From: Isoetes taiwanensis
Lineage: Eukaryota; Streptophyta; Lycopodiopsida; Isoetales; Isoetaceae
Assembly: GCA_021234155.1 (NCBI GenBank)
Contig: JAJEKV010000056.1
Coordinates: 3,763,330 to 3,827,329 of the forward strand
DNA length: 64,000 bases
Direction: 5' to 3'
In this document: piece by piece, positions 20,207 through 30,954 of the stretch
Layout of the letters: every line of letters begins with the position of its first letter
Numbering within the stretch: the first letter of the stretch is position 1
Notes under the pieces: generated by a model
Told to the model about the DNA's origin: nothing
What the model saw: the letters and a program-made list of their open reading frames with translations, nothing else
Databases searched by the model: none
Made by a program: the position numbers and the translations under genes

Positions 20207-23200
20207 CTCTGGATTTGTTTCGTGGTCCTGACGTTGAGCCTACGAAGATCATCACACCTTCCAATGAAAGGAAGTGATGCATTGAAATTGCACAAGCAAT
20301 TCCACAGACAAAAGGTGACTGCAGAAAAGACCTTTGCTTGTTCCTCAAGACTGGCAAAAAGGCTGAGAACATACAACAGGTAGGAATCGTCATTGCTATG
20401 TGGGAAGGAACAAAAAACAATGTCCAAGACGCCATTATATGCAGCGTGGAGAATACACAAAATTTGCAGTTCCTTGAGTACGTCCTGAAATGGACGAACT
20501 ATGATCCCTCACTCATGACATCTAGCAAGTTGAACAAGCCGGCCATAGGAAAGAATGTTCCCACTAGTGCAAAAGGCTATGGCTGGGAGCTGCAGTCGTA
20601 TGAATCTCTGTCTCTGTCCGGAATAACTGGAAATAGGGATATATTGTCTGGTTTCTCGACATGCAGGAAAGGTTTGCTAGCAGATAAGAAACCACCCAGC
20701 ATTGCATTGAAAGCTAAACGTGATGAGAAAATGCCCTCGGTAATGGACACAAACTGGTTAAGAGCTCAGGCGAAGAAAAAGAATGTAAAACCTGTTTCTT
20801 TAGCAGAGGACTCTACCCAGACTAGAGCCCTGTCTGTGGAGCCTGTTTCCACTGCCCATCCTTCTGCTATTATTAATCCTACTCAGCCTTTGGCTATTTG
20901 TGCTCCCCCTGTTGTAACAAAAGATACTACGGTCCCCAACAAGATTTCGAAGTTCACGATCAACCTCCGCAAACTGACTACTTCAGACAGTGGAGAGCCT
21001 TCGTCATCTCGCACGCCCCCTTCCGTGACATGTATTTCATCCTTGAAGAGCTTAGCATGGCCCGTTATTTCTGAACTGCCGACGGAGCTTAAATTCAATC
21101 CCGAGGAAGAACGTAAGTTGGCTGAACAAACTGCACAGAACCTTGAACAGTTTAAGCGGTTTTATTCGCTTGGTGTGAACTGGTCTATGAAGGTCTCTAT
21201 TTTTTATTGCGAGCCAGCTTCTGCTAATCTCACGCATCGAATGCGTTCAAACGACCATGTGCAAACACTTGTGAAGAGCTTCAAGACGTATCCTACGGAG
21301 GTGCTCACACCGGCCGACGTTGTCCCCTTCGACCCGATTACCAGGTGATTGTTATTGTCCATCATTTTTGTTTTGTGGATTCCTAACTTATAAGTGTACA
21401 TTACTTCAGGAAAAAGATCACGTGGAACACAGAAGCTGATTTGCAGCTCAATTGCTTTGCGGTGTTGTTGGAGAGCTGGAACAGCGGCTTGAGTTTGCTA
21501 AAGCCTACGCCAGGAGAAGAACCAGAGTGCTTAATGGAAATTTGTCAGATAGAGAATATATTGAATTGAGCATTCAGTGCAATGAAGTCATTGCTAACAC
21601 CGTATACAGAGAGCCATTGATAGAGAAGCTTCAACAGCTACGGCACAAGGCGTATGGATGTCCTCCGCAAGGTCCCATTGGTACTGCCACAACATCTGCA
21701 TGGAAGGTATTTTTCTTTTCTTAGCTCATCAACATCGCGGCCGCGATTTTCCTGGCCATTTATTTTTTAGGACTTCCACGAGATAGCTACCACAACATTG
21801 AAGGTGAAGGAGTTAAAAGACGAAAAACAGTTTATTTTTATGGAGGAGCGGGTCTTCAGAAAATTAATGGAAGTGGCCAACAAATGGGTGGGCAAAAAAC
21901 TCTGTGATGAACATGGAGATTTTCCTGATAAGCCCACGAAGGACTTCTTCAACAAAACCTGGTTAAGATACCTTAGAGGCATGTCTAATGCAGAGGTTTC
22001 TCAGCTTCTTGATGAGATTTTGGAAGGAAAAACACACATTAAGGTGCAAGCCGGATATCATGGCAGGTTTGATTGCAAGCAGCGCGCCATTGACATTAGA
22101 AGCTTGACCTTCATGCGCAGAGAGATTTTGTCCTATGCTTCCACGTTGCTTCAGAAAGAATACTCTTTCTTCGAAGAATTGCTGTCTGAGTTTCCTGCTT
22201 TCACAGAACAGCGGATTCTTGATATATCAGATTCGGATACAGAGTACGTGAAAGCCAATTACAATAAAGATCATGTCGTGGGTAATTTGCCCGTTGCTTT
22301 TTTAGAACCCATTAGATCGATTTTGAAACCTGAAGAGGCTAGCAAAATCAAAGAAAAGAAAAATGTTGTTCACGCTGTGACAAAGGAAGGGATTCCTACG
22401 TCCACTCCAGTATCTGAGAATGCAACTTTGGTGTTCATTGACATTAGGGGATTCTCTACATTATGGACTTGCAAAAAGTACATGGAACTCTTTACAAGAA
22501 TATCCAGCATGACAACTGCTAATATTTATCACCTGGTGATTCTGATGCGGTCTGTGAACTTGCCAGATTGCTTGTACAGCCAGAAGCAGATTCAAGGCGG
22601 GTCCCACATTTCTGTAGGCACATATAACGAGCAAGGATGGGTGAAATATCAGTATTACATCACCCATATGTGCATTAACAGAAGCGACTCCAGGGTAACC
22701 TCGATATTGCCAGAGCTGGAGTTTCGTTTGACATCGGTGAGCACAGCACCAAAGAACACCCCCTTGCCACCAATGCCTGTCACTGGTAACGAAGAAACTG
22801 ATGAGAAAATGAAAAAAAAAATGGCAGACTTACTTCACGGGTAAACCCAAATACAAGTTTGTCGGAATGGAAGGTGATCACGTGCTGAAGTGCCAGTTGA
22901 AGACATCATATGCTTACTACATTGTTGACAAGCTTGTGCCCAAGGATGGTTGTGTCCTTGATTTCTTCTCAGCAGGTACTGCTTCCCGTGTCGCTTTAAT
23001 GCAGGGAAAGAAAAGTATTGCCTTCGAAAGCCAGGGTAAAGTATGCTGATTCCTGAGGGCTTTCTTGGATAAGCTTGAAAAAATGGTTTGCCAGGGCACT
23101 GAGGAGACAGTTGAAGAGGAGAAGGCAGACACTACAAATGATCCTGACAAGATCAATTTAAATATTACCCAGAAAATAGATATATCTAAGCTTGATGAAA

Positions 23201-23724
23201 TCTTGGATCAAATGGATGAGAAGAGTTACGAGGAAAGGATGCAGGAAACGAAAAGACTTCTGGAGTCTACTGAGAAAGGTATTAATGCGCTAGAGCCCGT
23301 GTTTCAAAAATTGGGGGCTTTAAACAAAAAATTTGATGCCTACATGCCTTTCTTGACAGCCGGGTCAAATTTCGAATACGTAGGCATGGACGTGGACCCT
23401 GCGGATCAAGAGGGTGAGCCAAGTGGTACACAAGAGCATCAGGTTGTAGCCAAGAAAAAGAAGCTCTTCCATGCACCCGATATCGCCTGTGGTGTGCAGA
23501 GTGGCGCATCGGTCGAAGGCAGCGCTATGGATACTGAGACGGAAGGACCGGATCCACATATCCAACTCCTTGCACAGGCCATGTCTGTAGACATCCCAGA
23601 TGTAACAGGCTATACGGAGATGGACACAGCCGAGGTTATAAAAAGGGACCAGGAACATGTTGCTAGGATAGCTGCTGAGATAGGTGTTGTACCTGAATCA
23701 GTATCAGAAACCCAGATGGAGTAA
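20207..23724 (+). pseudogene. Accessory transposon gene with methyltransferase-like motif, broken
   Basis: An acceptor-like CTTTTGCTTGCAG ends at 20206. The frame then reads LDLFRGPDVEPTK, meets one TGA after NERK (about 20277), and runs open to 21345. Further parts are an Arg-rich helix region (21452-21705), a long exon from 21770 to 22841, and a C-terminal part to 23724. A 64-bp intron (21706-21769) contains one palindrome. The segment at 22950-23040 reads VLDFFSAGTASRVALMQG then IAFES, resembling the SAM-binding motif I of DNA N6/N4 methyltransferases (VLDPFxGSGT). It is followed by a helix FLRAFLDKLEKM after a TGA. No clear DPPY-type catalytic motif is visible; FIDIRGF (about 22435) sits where one might be. 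The C-terminus is acidic. The role is unknown; I infer an element-encoded partner of the transposase. Confidence 0.55.
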
Positions 23725-23944
23725 TTTCTGCCCCTCTGGCAAAGTAATGTACATTGCTATATTTGAGGAATATAACTTACAAGGCTTTGAAGATTTCCAC
23801 ATCTTTGAGTTTTCTTATTGTATGAGTTTTGTTTCTTGTCTAAACTTTCCGTGACTCGATATTTGCTATCACTTTCTTAGAATGATTGCCTTCTACAGAC
23901 TTCTTCTAAATTAAGAATTCGAATCAGATGGGTAGCTAAACAGC

Positions 23945-24073
23945 TCAAAATGTTCGCCGCCGCGATCTTCACTATCACTTTGTTTTCCTTTCATCCATAT
24001 GTAGACCTTAACGGACTTGTGATCTTATATCCATGGGCTAGCTAAGCAGCTTCAAATCTTCGCCGTCGCGATC
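23945..24073. repeat. Right-hand palindrome copies of the two-gene transposon
   Basis: TTCGCCGCCGCGATC (about 23952) and TTCGCCGTCGCGATCCTGCT (about 24058) are half-altered copies of the element's palindrome. They lie 3' of the accessory gene and mark the right side of the element. Confidence 0.6.
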
Positions 24074-24079
24074 CTGCTG

Positions 24080-24572
24080 AGTATTTTTACTCTTTCTTGT
24101 GGACTGCTCTTACTCTGAAAGGAGCTTGGGATAGCCTTATACATGTCGAAATCGGATACATCGATGGTTGTGACCGAAAATCAGCGAAAAAAACGGCAAC
24201 TTTTACTCTGTTGAACCACTTTCGGTGTTTTATAGACAACCAAGAACCTATTTCATGCTAAACGAGAATTCCGAAATTCTCTAATTAATTAATTCGTGCT
24301 TTATTGCAACCGATACGTCGTGAAAACAACTGATTTGATGAAGCGGCATCGGATAGGGCATTGGTGGGAGAGGCTACCGCCACCTTTCCTTGCCTTCGAA
24401 TCAACAGCGAAGCATAGAGAGGAGATTCTTGGGGATGGTGGCCAAGCCAAGACGTTCTCTTGCTGTGAGATTGGTCCTTCACAAGTTTTTCTAGGTTCTC
24501 TTGAGATGTAACCTGTAGGCGATCTTCAATTTTGTTCCTTTTTTGCGGCATTAGATCATATCTTCCTTGCAG
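24080..24572. other. No gene recognised
   Basis: Transition between the palindrome-marked transposon and the LINE 3' end. It may hold the transposon's right terminus, which I could not define. Confidence 0.4.
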
Positions 24573-25734
24573 CTATTGATGGATCCAAGTCCCAATTGGG
24601 GGATAAGCTTCGTAGGCCCTTTCCTGGTATGGGATTTTTCTGCGGCTGGGTCGACCTGAGATAACATTGTAAAAACTATCTTCTAATGCATCTTCAGATA
24701 TAAATGCATTAGTTCCCTCCCACTTATCCTCCACTCTCTCTTTACAATTAGATAATTTCAATAAATTGTCTCGATGCTCAAGCACTTTTATATCAAATTG
24801 TCCTATCTTAGTGCTTGGTAGATCAGAGAATTCCTCCCTTAAATTATTACAAGTAACTTGATACTTACCCCTAAGATATGTATATGTTGAACAACTTAAA
24901 AGCGTATGTGCTTCATCTTCTACAGCATTCGCACCACACAACTTACATTTTCTTAAAGCATGTGGAATATGATTCCGACGCCCTACTTCCACGCCCAGCC
25001 CGTGTGAATTAAGTCTCATTCTGCTGATTGCATGCCTGAGCTTAACTGAAATCCGCATCTCGAGATATTTCGGTGGTTGCAGGTGAGGGTTGATAAACTG
25101 CCTATAATACTCTTTTTTTACTTCTAGAACGTGCCATGACTTTTCTACCACATGCTCTTGCATCCAGGATCTAAGGTCACCATGGTGTGCAAGAAGATCG
25201 TGAGGGGCTCTTAAATATATGGAGTTAGCTGATCCATATCTCTACCTCCACATACCAACCCTTATGTCTAGTTGCTTCCAAAGCCATATTGGGTATGATA
25301 TGGTTTTGCCTCCCGAGCTGCACTTTACATACATAAGCAAGCGTCCTACATAGCGCCTCTGCCTCTAAACACATCATCCCACATTCAGCCAATAACATAT
25401 CATATGGAGTCTGTGCTTTAACACCCAGTTTTGTTCTAAAAAACTTTTTTTTGAACCTTCGCAATTTTCCTCCAAGTCTCATTTTCCAAACCAGGTGCCC
25501 ACACTTCACAACCATACAATAATACTAATTGTACCAGCACGGCATATAATGTCTTTTTAAGGCTGAAATTCCAAATTTCAGCTTTAGCACTTCTACGTTG
25601 CATATTGTAGCTATTGGCCCTTTTTTCCACTGCCTGATTCCAACTGGGGCTCTTGCTACTTGAATACCCAAATATTTGTATGAATCCACAATCTCCACCT
25701 GATCGCTTTTATAACAGAACTTAAGATGATCCAC
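24573..25734 (-). pseudogene. LINE ORF2 C-terminal fragment
   Basis: Minus-strand segments 25734-25436, 25515-25225 and 25163-24573 encode the region after the reverse-transcriptase core. They include SYKYLGIQVA, a VLLYGCEVWAP block typical of LINE thumb regions, and a C-terminal zinc-knuckle CKLCGANAVEDEAHTLLSC. Frame breaks separate the parts and the RT core is absent, so this is a 5'-truncated, decayed copy of the same broad family as the next LINE fragment. Confidence 0.8.
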
Positions 25735-25836
25735 CTTTTTTTTTTTTTTGGTGGTTGGGAGGGGGGAGAGAGGGGAGGGGGGGGGAGGGGAAGAGGGAGG
25801 GAGGGAGGGAGGGAGGGAGGGAGAGAGAGAGTGTGT
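25735..25836. repeat. Purine-rich low-complexity tract
   Basis: A T run followed by GGGAGGGG/GAGAGG and then GGGA repeats. It separates the two LINE fragments and could form G-rich secondary structure. Confidence 0.8.
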
Positions 25837-26051
25837 ATTACGTCTATGGGATTAGACAACAATTTTAAATGTCATTGTAAAACAATAGATGAGTTTCTGA
25901 GTCCTCATCTAGCTCATCACTCTCACTCAAACCGTCATTATCATCAACATTATAATTATGCATACAAACTTCTCTACACTGTAAAAGCTCAAACAAAATA
26001 CTTCCCTAATATATCCCCATTTAGGGTGAAAAAGGTTGGCAGATCTTCGTA

Positions 26052-27380
26052 CTATATTCTAAACTTATCACGTAATACATTGTATGCCGTACATCGAAGC
26101 AATGCATGATCCTCATCCTCTACTTTATCTTCCCCACATATTTTATAGTATCTTTGATCTCTAGGAATAATACGTTCCCATCTACCTACTTCCACACCTA
26201 GATGATGTGAACTAAGCCGAATCCTGCAAATAGCATGTCTTTTTTGGATAGAAATATTTTCCCGCAGGTGCCCTGCCATTTCCAATGTGGGGTTAATATT
26301 CTGCTTATACAAAACCATTTTGGTCTCGGGCTGCGACCACATCTTTTTATCAACTTTTCTAGATATCCATTGTCTTAAATCATATTTTACTAAGATCACT
26401 TCATCCCATTGTATATCCCATTTATTGAGCCACTTCTTGACATCTTGAAACAAAGCATTCTCTTTACTGGCTAACAAAGCCCTGCGTGTAATTCTAGTGT
26501 CATCTATGAGTAACACCTTCTTAAAATACGTAATGCATCTAAAGATCGCTTCCCCTTCCAAAGGCATGAGCCACATTCAGGTAACATCATAGACTAAGGT
26601 GTTTGGGCTTTAACTCCTAATTCCAGTCTCAAAAATTTTTTTAAGACCTGCTCAATATCATCCCATAAGCATTGTGCCAAACTTGGTCCCCAGATTTCAC
26701 ATCCATATAAGACTACCCTCTGCACAAATGACTGAAAGAGTCTCACCTTAAGATTCCATGACCAAAGGTGTGTTCTCCTACACATGCTCTGCAATGCATA
26801 TAAAGCCCTTTGTCCACCATCAATCCATCTATGATTCCTGCTAAATACAAGGCCCAAATATTTGTATGAATCACACATACCTACCACACTCCCCTTATAT
26901 CTGAAGATGGGTTCTTGTTTAAGCGCTCCTAATAGTCATAATGCTCGTTTTTTCGAGGTTCACCTGCATACCTGTTTGATCACAAAAATCAGCCAACCCT
27001 TCCAAGTGTTTTTGCATATGATCCTTAGAGCCTGCAAAAATGACTACATCATCTGCATACATTAGCAACTGGATCACATATCCATGTATTTCCATTCCCT
27101 CGGGGCAATTCTTAAGCATCAATAAAAACTCCAAACAATATAGGGGATAGCGGACATCCCTGTTTGACCCCAAGATTACTTTCAACATGGTCCTAGATAT
27201 CCAATGAAAATGGTAAAGATAAATGCACAAGCACTTTTTCATACAGAACTCAGACTGCATCTCTAAGCTCCTTGGGCACCTTCAACTTATCCAACCTTTC
27301 CCATAATTTCTCACATGGCACCTTATCAAATGCTTTCTTAAAGTCGACAAATGCCATGTAAAATGGTTTTTTTGTACCTT
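26052..27380 (-). pseudogene. LINE ORF2 fragment with YADD reverse transcriptase
   Basis: The minus strand encodes AFVDFKKAFDKVP (RT motif A, about 27310-27360) and QLLMYADDVVIFA (motif C; YADD at 27048-27059). It continues with a VVLYGCEIWGP block and a C-terminal zinc-knuckle region (GVEVGRW, then YKICGEDKVEDEDHALLRC). Several stops and frame changes break it. At about 27380 the LINE joins Copia sequence abruptly, so its 5' part is missing. Confidence 0.85.
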
Positions 27381-27388
27381 TAACCATG

Positions 27389-29636
27389 TCAAATATATAC
27401 AATTTCTTGAGGGGTTTTATTCTCTGTAGTTACATCTTCTGTTATAATCTTTGATGCCTTGCATTTTGCGGTAGCATCTTTGGCATTTACCTTTGGTATT
27501 ACTTTGTAAAATTGATCTTCATCAAAAATAATGTCTCTGCTTATCACAACTCTCCTTTTATGAGGATCAAATACTCTGTAGGCCTTTGATTGAGTATCAT
27601 AACCTACCATGTATGTTATCAAAGATTTGTCATCGATTTTTTTCCTAAGCTCATCAACAAAGGCCAGACATCCATATGCCTTTAAATCATCATAGTGAGG
27701 CATTTTTCCATACCACAACATTTCTGGAATAGTCCCTTTTGTGGCTAATGAAGGCAACATGTTTTGAACATGAACATCAGTTTTAACAGCTTCATCCCAA
27801 AGGAAATTGGGTAACCCTGAGAATTTTCTCATACTCCTGGCTGCATTCAAAATTGTCCTATTCTTTCTTTCTGCAATTCCATTCTGTTGAGGTGAATACC
27901 TACATGTAAGTTTCCTTTTAATCCCTCTATTTCTGCAACAAAGCTTAAATTCATCATAAATGAACTCTTATCCTCTATCAGACCTTAAACACTTGACTTT
28001 TCTTCTTGTTTCTGTTTCAACCTTTTACAAACTGTTTGAATGTCTCAAAGGCTGCATCCTTTGTCTTTAGGCAATAGACAAATGTCTTTCTACTAAAATC
28101 ATCGATTAGAGTCATAAAGTATCTTTTCCCTGATAGACTAGTCACATTTAGTGGTCCACATAAATCTGTGTGAATCAAATCTAACATACCCTTAGCCCTC
28201 TTGAGGGATTTTCTAAAAGGCAGCCTGCTGTGCTTTCCTAAAATACATCCTGCACACTTGAGCTCTTCAGCATTCTTACTGGCATTAATCATTCCCTTTT
28301 TCATCAATAGTTCAATGGTTTTTGAATTCACATGACACATCCTATGGTGCCAGTTTTTTAGTGTTGGATATCCAACATGATCTATGCTGGGCAGAATGTG
28401 ATCATTACATAGACCAAACAAGTCTCCAACTCTTTTTCCCAAAAATATAACTTTATTATTGAGAAAAACTTTACATTGCAATTTCTCAGATAGGATCTTG
28501 TAACCTAGGTCCACTAGTTGAGAGACAGATATCAAATCTCTTACTAGACCTGGCACACAGAGTACATTCTTTAATTGCACTTTTTTTCCTTCTAAATCAA
28601 ACAATTCTAATACACCTACATCTTCTATCTCTTGAAGCTCCCCATTTCCTGATTAAACATGTCCTCCCTTTCTTCCTCTGCAGCTTTTAAGAATGTTGGA
28701 ACTCGCAGCTACTGTCTTTTCAGCTCCAGAATCTAGTATCATGGCATTATGGTCAATTTTATTCCTAGTTAAGGAATGCATTTCAGAAATTCTTACCTCT
28801 GCATCTTCATCTTGTTCATTTTTTCAGCACGCCTGTCTTCAGTTAGATTTACTGTAGGATTCCTTCTTGCAGCTCCCCTCCTGATTTCATGTCCTTTCTT
28901 GATTACTGTGCCTTTATCCTTCTCTTTTCCTCTAGGGACTTGGACAACTTGCTACCATGTGGCCCTTGCCTTGACAATTGTAGCACACTATTTCTCTTCC
29001 AGCTTTTGGACAATCTGCCTTAAGGTGACCATAACCATCACAATTAAAACATGGTCCTATCTTCTTTTTATCTTTATTCTTTTTGTATTTCCCAGCATAC
29101 AACACTTCAGAGTTATCCTCATATTCATCATGAAGTTTACCCTGTTCAAACTCTGTCCTTACCATTCTTATGGCATGCTCTTTTGATTTGGCAACATTTC
29201 TCAACAAGGTAGCAAGATGAGCATTATGAGATACTACTCTTGATATTGCTAGGAGTTGATACTCTTCATTTAGTATAACTCTAGCACCTTCCAAGTCTGC
29301 AATAATAGAGTCAAATTTCTCAAAAAACTCAATTATGTTATCCTTAACATGCAGCTTTAATCTCCTCAATTGTTTTTCTAGAACATCAATTTGTGATGAG
29401 GTCTTAGCTTCATATTCCCTGATCATATACATCCACATTTTTTTGGGAGTCATACCTCTGAGTTTTAATTTGATCACAGGCCCTACTTTACAACAGATAA
29501 TTGCCTGAGCTTCTATGATTCTCAGGCTTTCATCCTCCTCACTTACTGTTGTGATAGCAGAGCTGACTAGTGTACTCAAAGCAGCTCCTCCTATAGTGGA
29601 ACCTTCACCACTTGAGCTAGAACTTGTTCCCCACAC
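27389..29636 (-). pseudogene. Copia retrotransposon fragment (gag-protease-integrase)
   Basis: On the minus strand, 29636-28932 is gag with two CCHC knuckles (CFNCDGYGHLKADC and CYNCQGKGHMVASC). A protease motif ILDSGAEK lies near 28720. Segment 28604-28017 is the GAG-pre-integrase HHCC domain and the integrase core with the first two catalytic Asp (HTDLCGP and LIDDFS). Near 27865 the Glu block NGIAERKNRTI follows after a frame break. Segment 27850-27389 is the integrase C-terminal part. Reverse transcriptase, RNase H and both LTRs are absent. The fragment is cut on the left by the LINE and on the right by the tandem array. Confidence 0.88.
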
Positions 29637-29637
29637 A

Positions 29638-30532
29638 GATTATGACCACACAGATTAATAAAGACGTTCCTAATCTCACTCTTACCAACTCAACCTGCTT
29701 CCCCATCATTATTGAACAAAGTGTTGAAGCTTATGCTGCGATTTATGCACATGCCATATGGAAAAGCCAAAATTTTGGCGCATTGGCGCCTATTGATGAA
29801 GAAGTTTGGATTGCTTTAACTGGCATATCCAATGATGAGGTTAGATTGGCAAAATCAGCTGCTCACAAACTTGAAAAAGGATTTGGCGTAATTGAGGTGG
29901 AACTTCCATTCAATATGGATTTTTTTAGCCAATCGTGTTTAAAGAATACTGATATTCAGATATGTCAAAAAGGCCATATGGCATTCCCCAACATTGAGAG
30001 GAATGACTTCTATCTAAAAAGGTTTTGGAGGTCTCACTGCCCTTATTTTACTTGCAGGTGTGATAAAGACAAATACAAATATGGCAAGAAAAGAGACGAA
30101 GACATTTGCAGATGTGGAGTAATATGGCTAGATCATGGAATATGGTTTCTGATTAACCATATGGAGGATCTTTTTCCAAACTCTTCCCCATTGCTGAAAA
30201 TGGTAACTATTACAAAATTTTTGAACAAAAATTTCAGACCGGCAGTCATTGCTTACATATCCTACTTGGAGGTTAGAAAAAATATGATTGCCATGACTCT
30301 AGCTTATGCTGTGCATCCTGAGAAATGTCTAAAAGTACAATTCGGCAATGACAAGTTGGCTGATATTTTGGAGAAAATGATTAAGCCAGTGACCTTCTTG
30401 AAAGGACAAGGTTCCCAAGGCAGGAGTTACTCTAGTAAACAGTTGACTAATAACAGCTATGCTTCAAGCCCTTCTTCAAACATTACACCTAGGATGCCAC
30501 CTAGAGTTACAATAGATCCAAGCAAAGCATAG
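29638..30532 (+). pseudogene. Unit 1: middle ORF of the Penelope-like element
   Basis: The frame is open through the position where units 2 and 3 share a TAA (unit 1 has CAA at about 29718). It encodes a conserved domain with a cysteine cluster (HCPYFTCRCDKDKYKYG, then ICRCGVIW) that may bind zinc. A Ser/Pro-rich linker (SSPSSNITPRMPPR) follows, and the frame ends at a TAG where unit 2 has TAT. I do not recognise this domain from known families. Its position before the RT suggests an N-terminal part of the polyprotein or a nucleic-acid-binding ORF. Confidence 0.55.
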
Positions 30533-30954
30533 TCCAGTCCTTATAATGAAGTAATCACCATTGATATTGGATCTGAGCAGCAAAAGAATGTTAGTTGCAA
30601 TTTGGATGAGAACTCAGTTACCAAGAGCGGTAACAAAATTGGCATTTGTAACAACTTGGATATTGCTCAACCTGATTTCGAGATTATTGGGGTTCCAGAT
30701 TCTCAATAAAGGAACTATTCTGAAATGCTAATAGCTGGTTCTTTAAGAATGCTATTTTTGTCCTAAATAGCCCCACCAAGGTTTTTTTTGCTTGTAACGG
30801 TTTTTTACTTGGTGAGGGTGGACACCTTTTTGTATAAAAACTGGAACTGAAATACAAATAGCCATTGGGCCTTTTTTTCATTGGATTCAAATTCGGTATT
30901 TGAGTAGGTGCTTTAAGATATCTGTCATATAACTAACATATTTACTTTTTGTAG

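Larger units (their letters stand above)
15121..24073. mobile_element. Probable two-gene DNA transposon with GATCGCG palindromes (ends not found)
   Basis: The minimal extent runs from the transposase stop to the last palindrome. A minus-strand DUF7869-type transposase (15121-18279) and a plus-strand accessory gene (about 20207-23724) diverge from a shared 2-kb region. Copies of a GC-rich palindrome, consensus GATCGCGNCCGCGATC, occur at about 18254, 18373, 18490, 18645, 18728, 19960, 20054, 20087, 20122, 21733, 23952 and 24058. I found no copies elsewhere in the window. Shared motifs and divergent promoters suggest one element. I could not identify terminal inverted repeats or a target duplication, so the borders are open. 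Confidence 0.6.

Noticed and set aside
23945-24073. CRISPR-like reading of the spaced GATCGCG repeats
   Set aside because: Spacing is irregular, the motif is a palindrome scattered over 6 kb, and the context is clearly eukaryotic.
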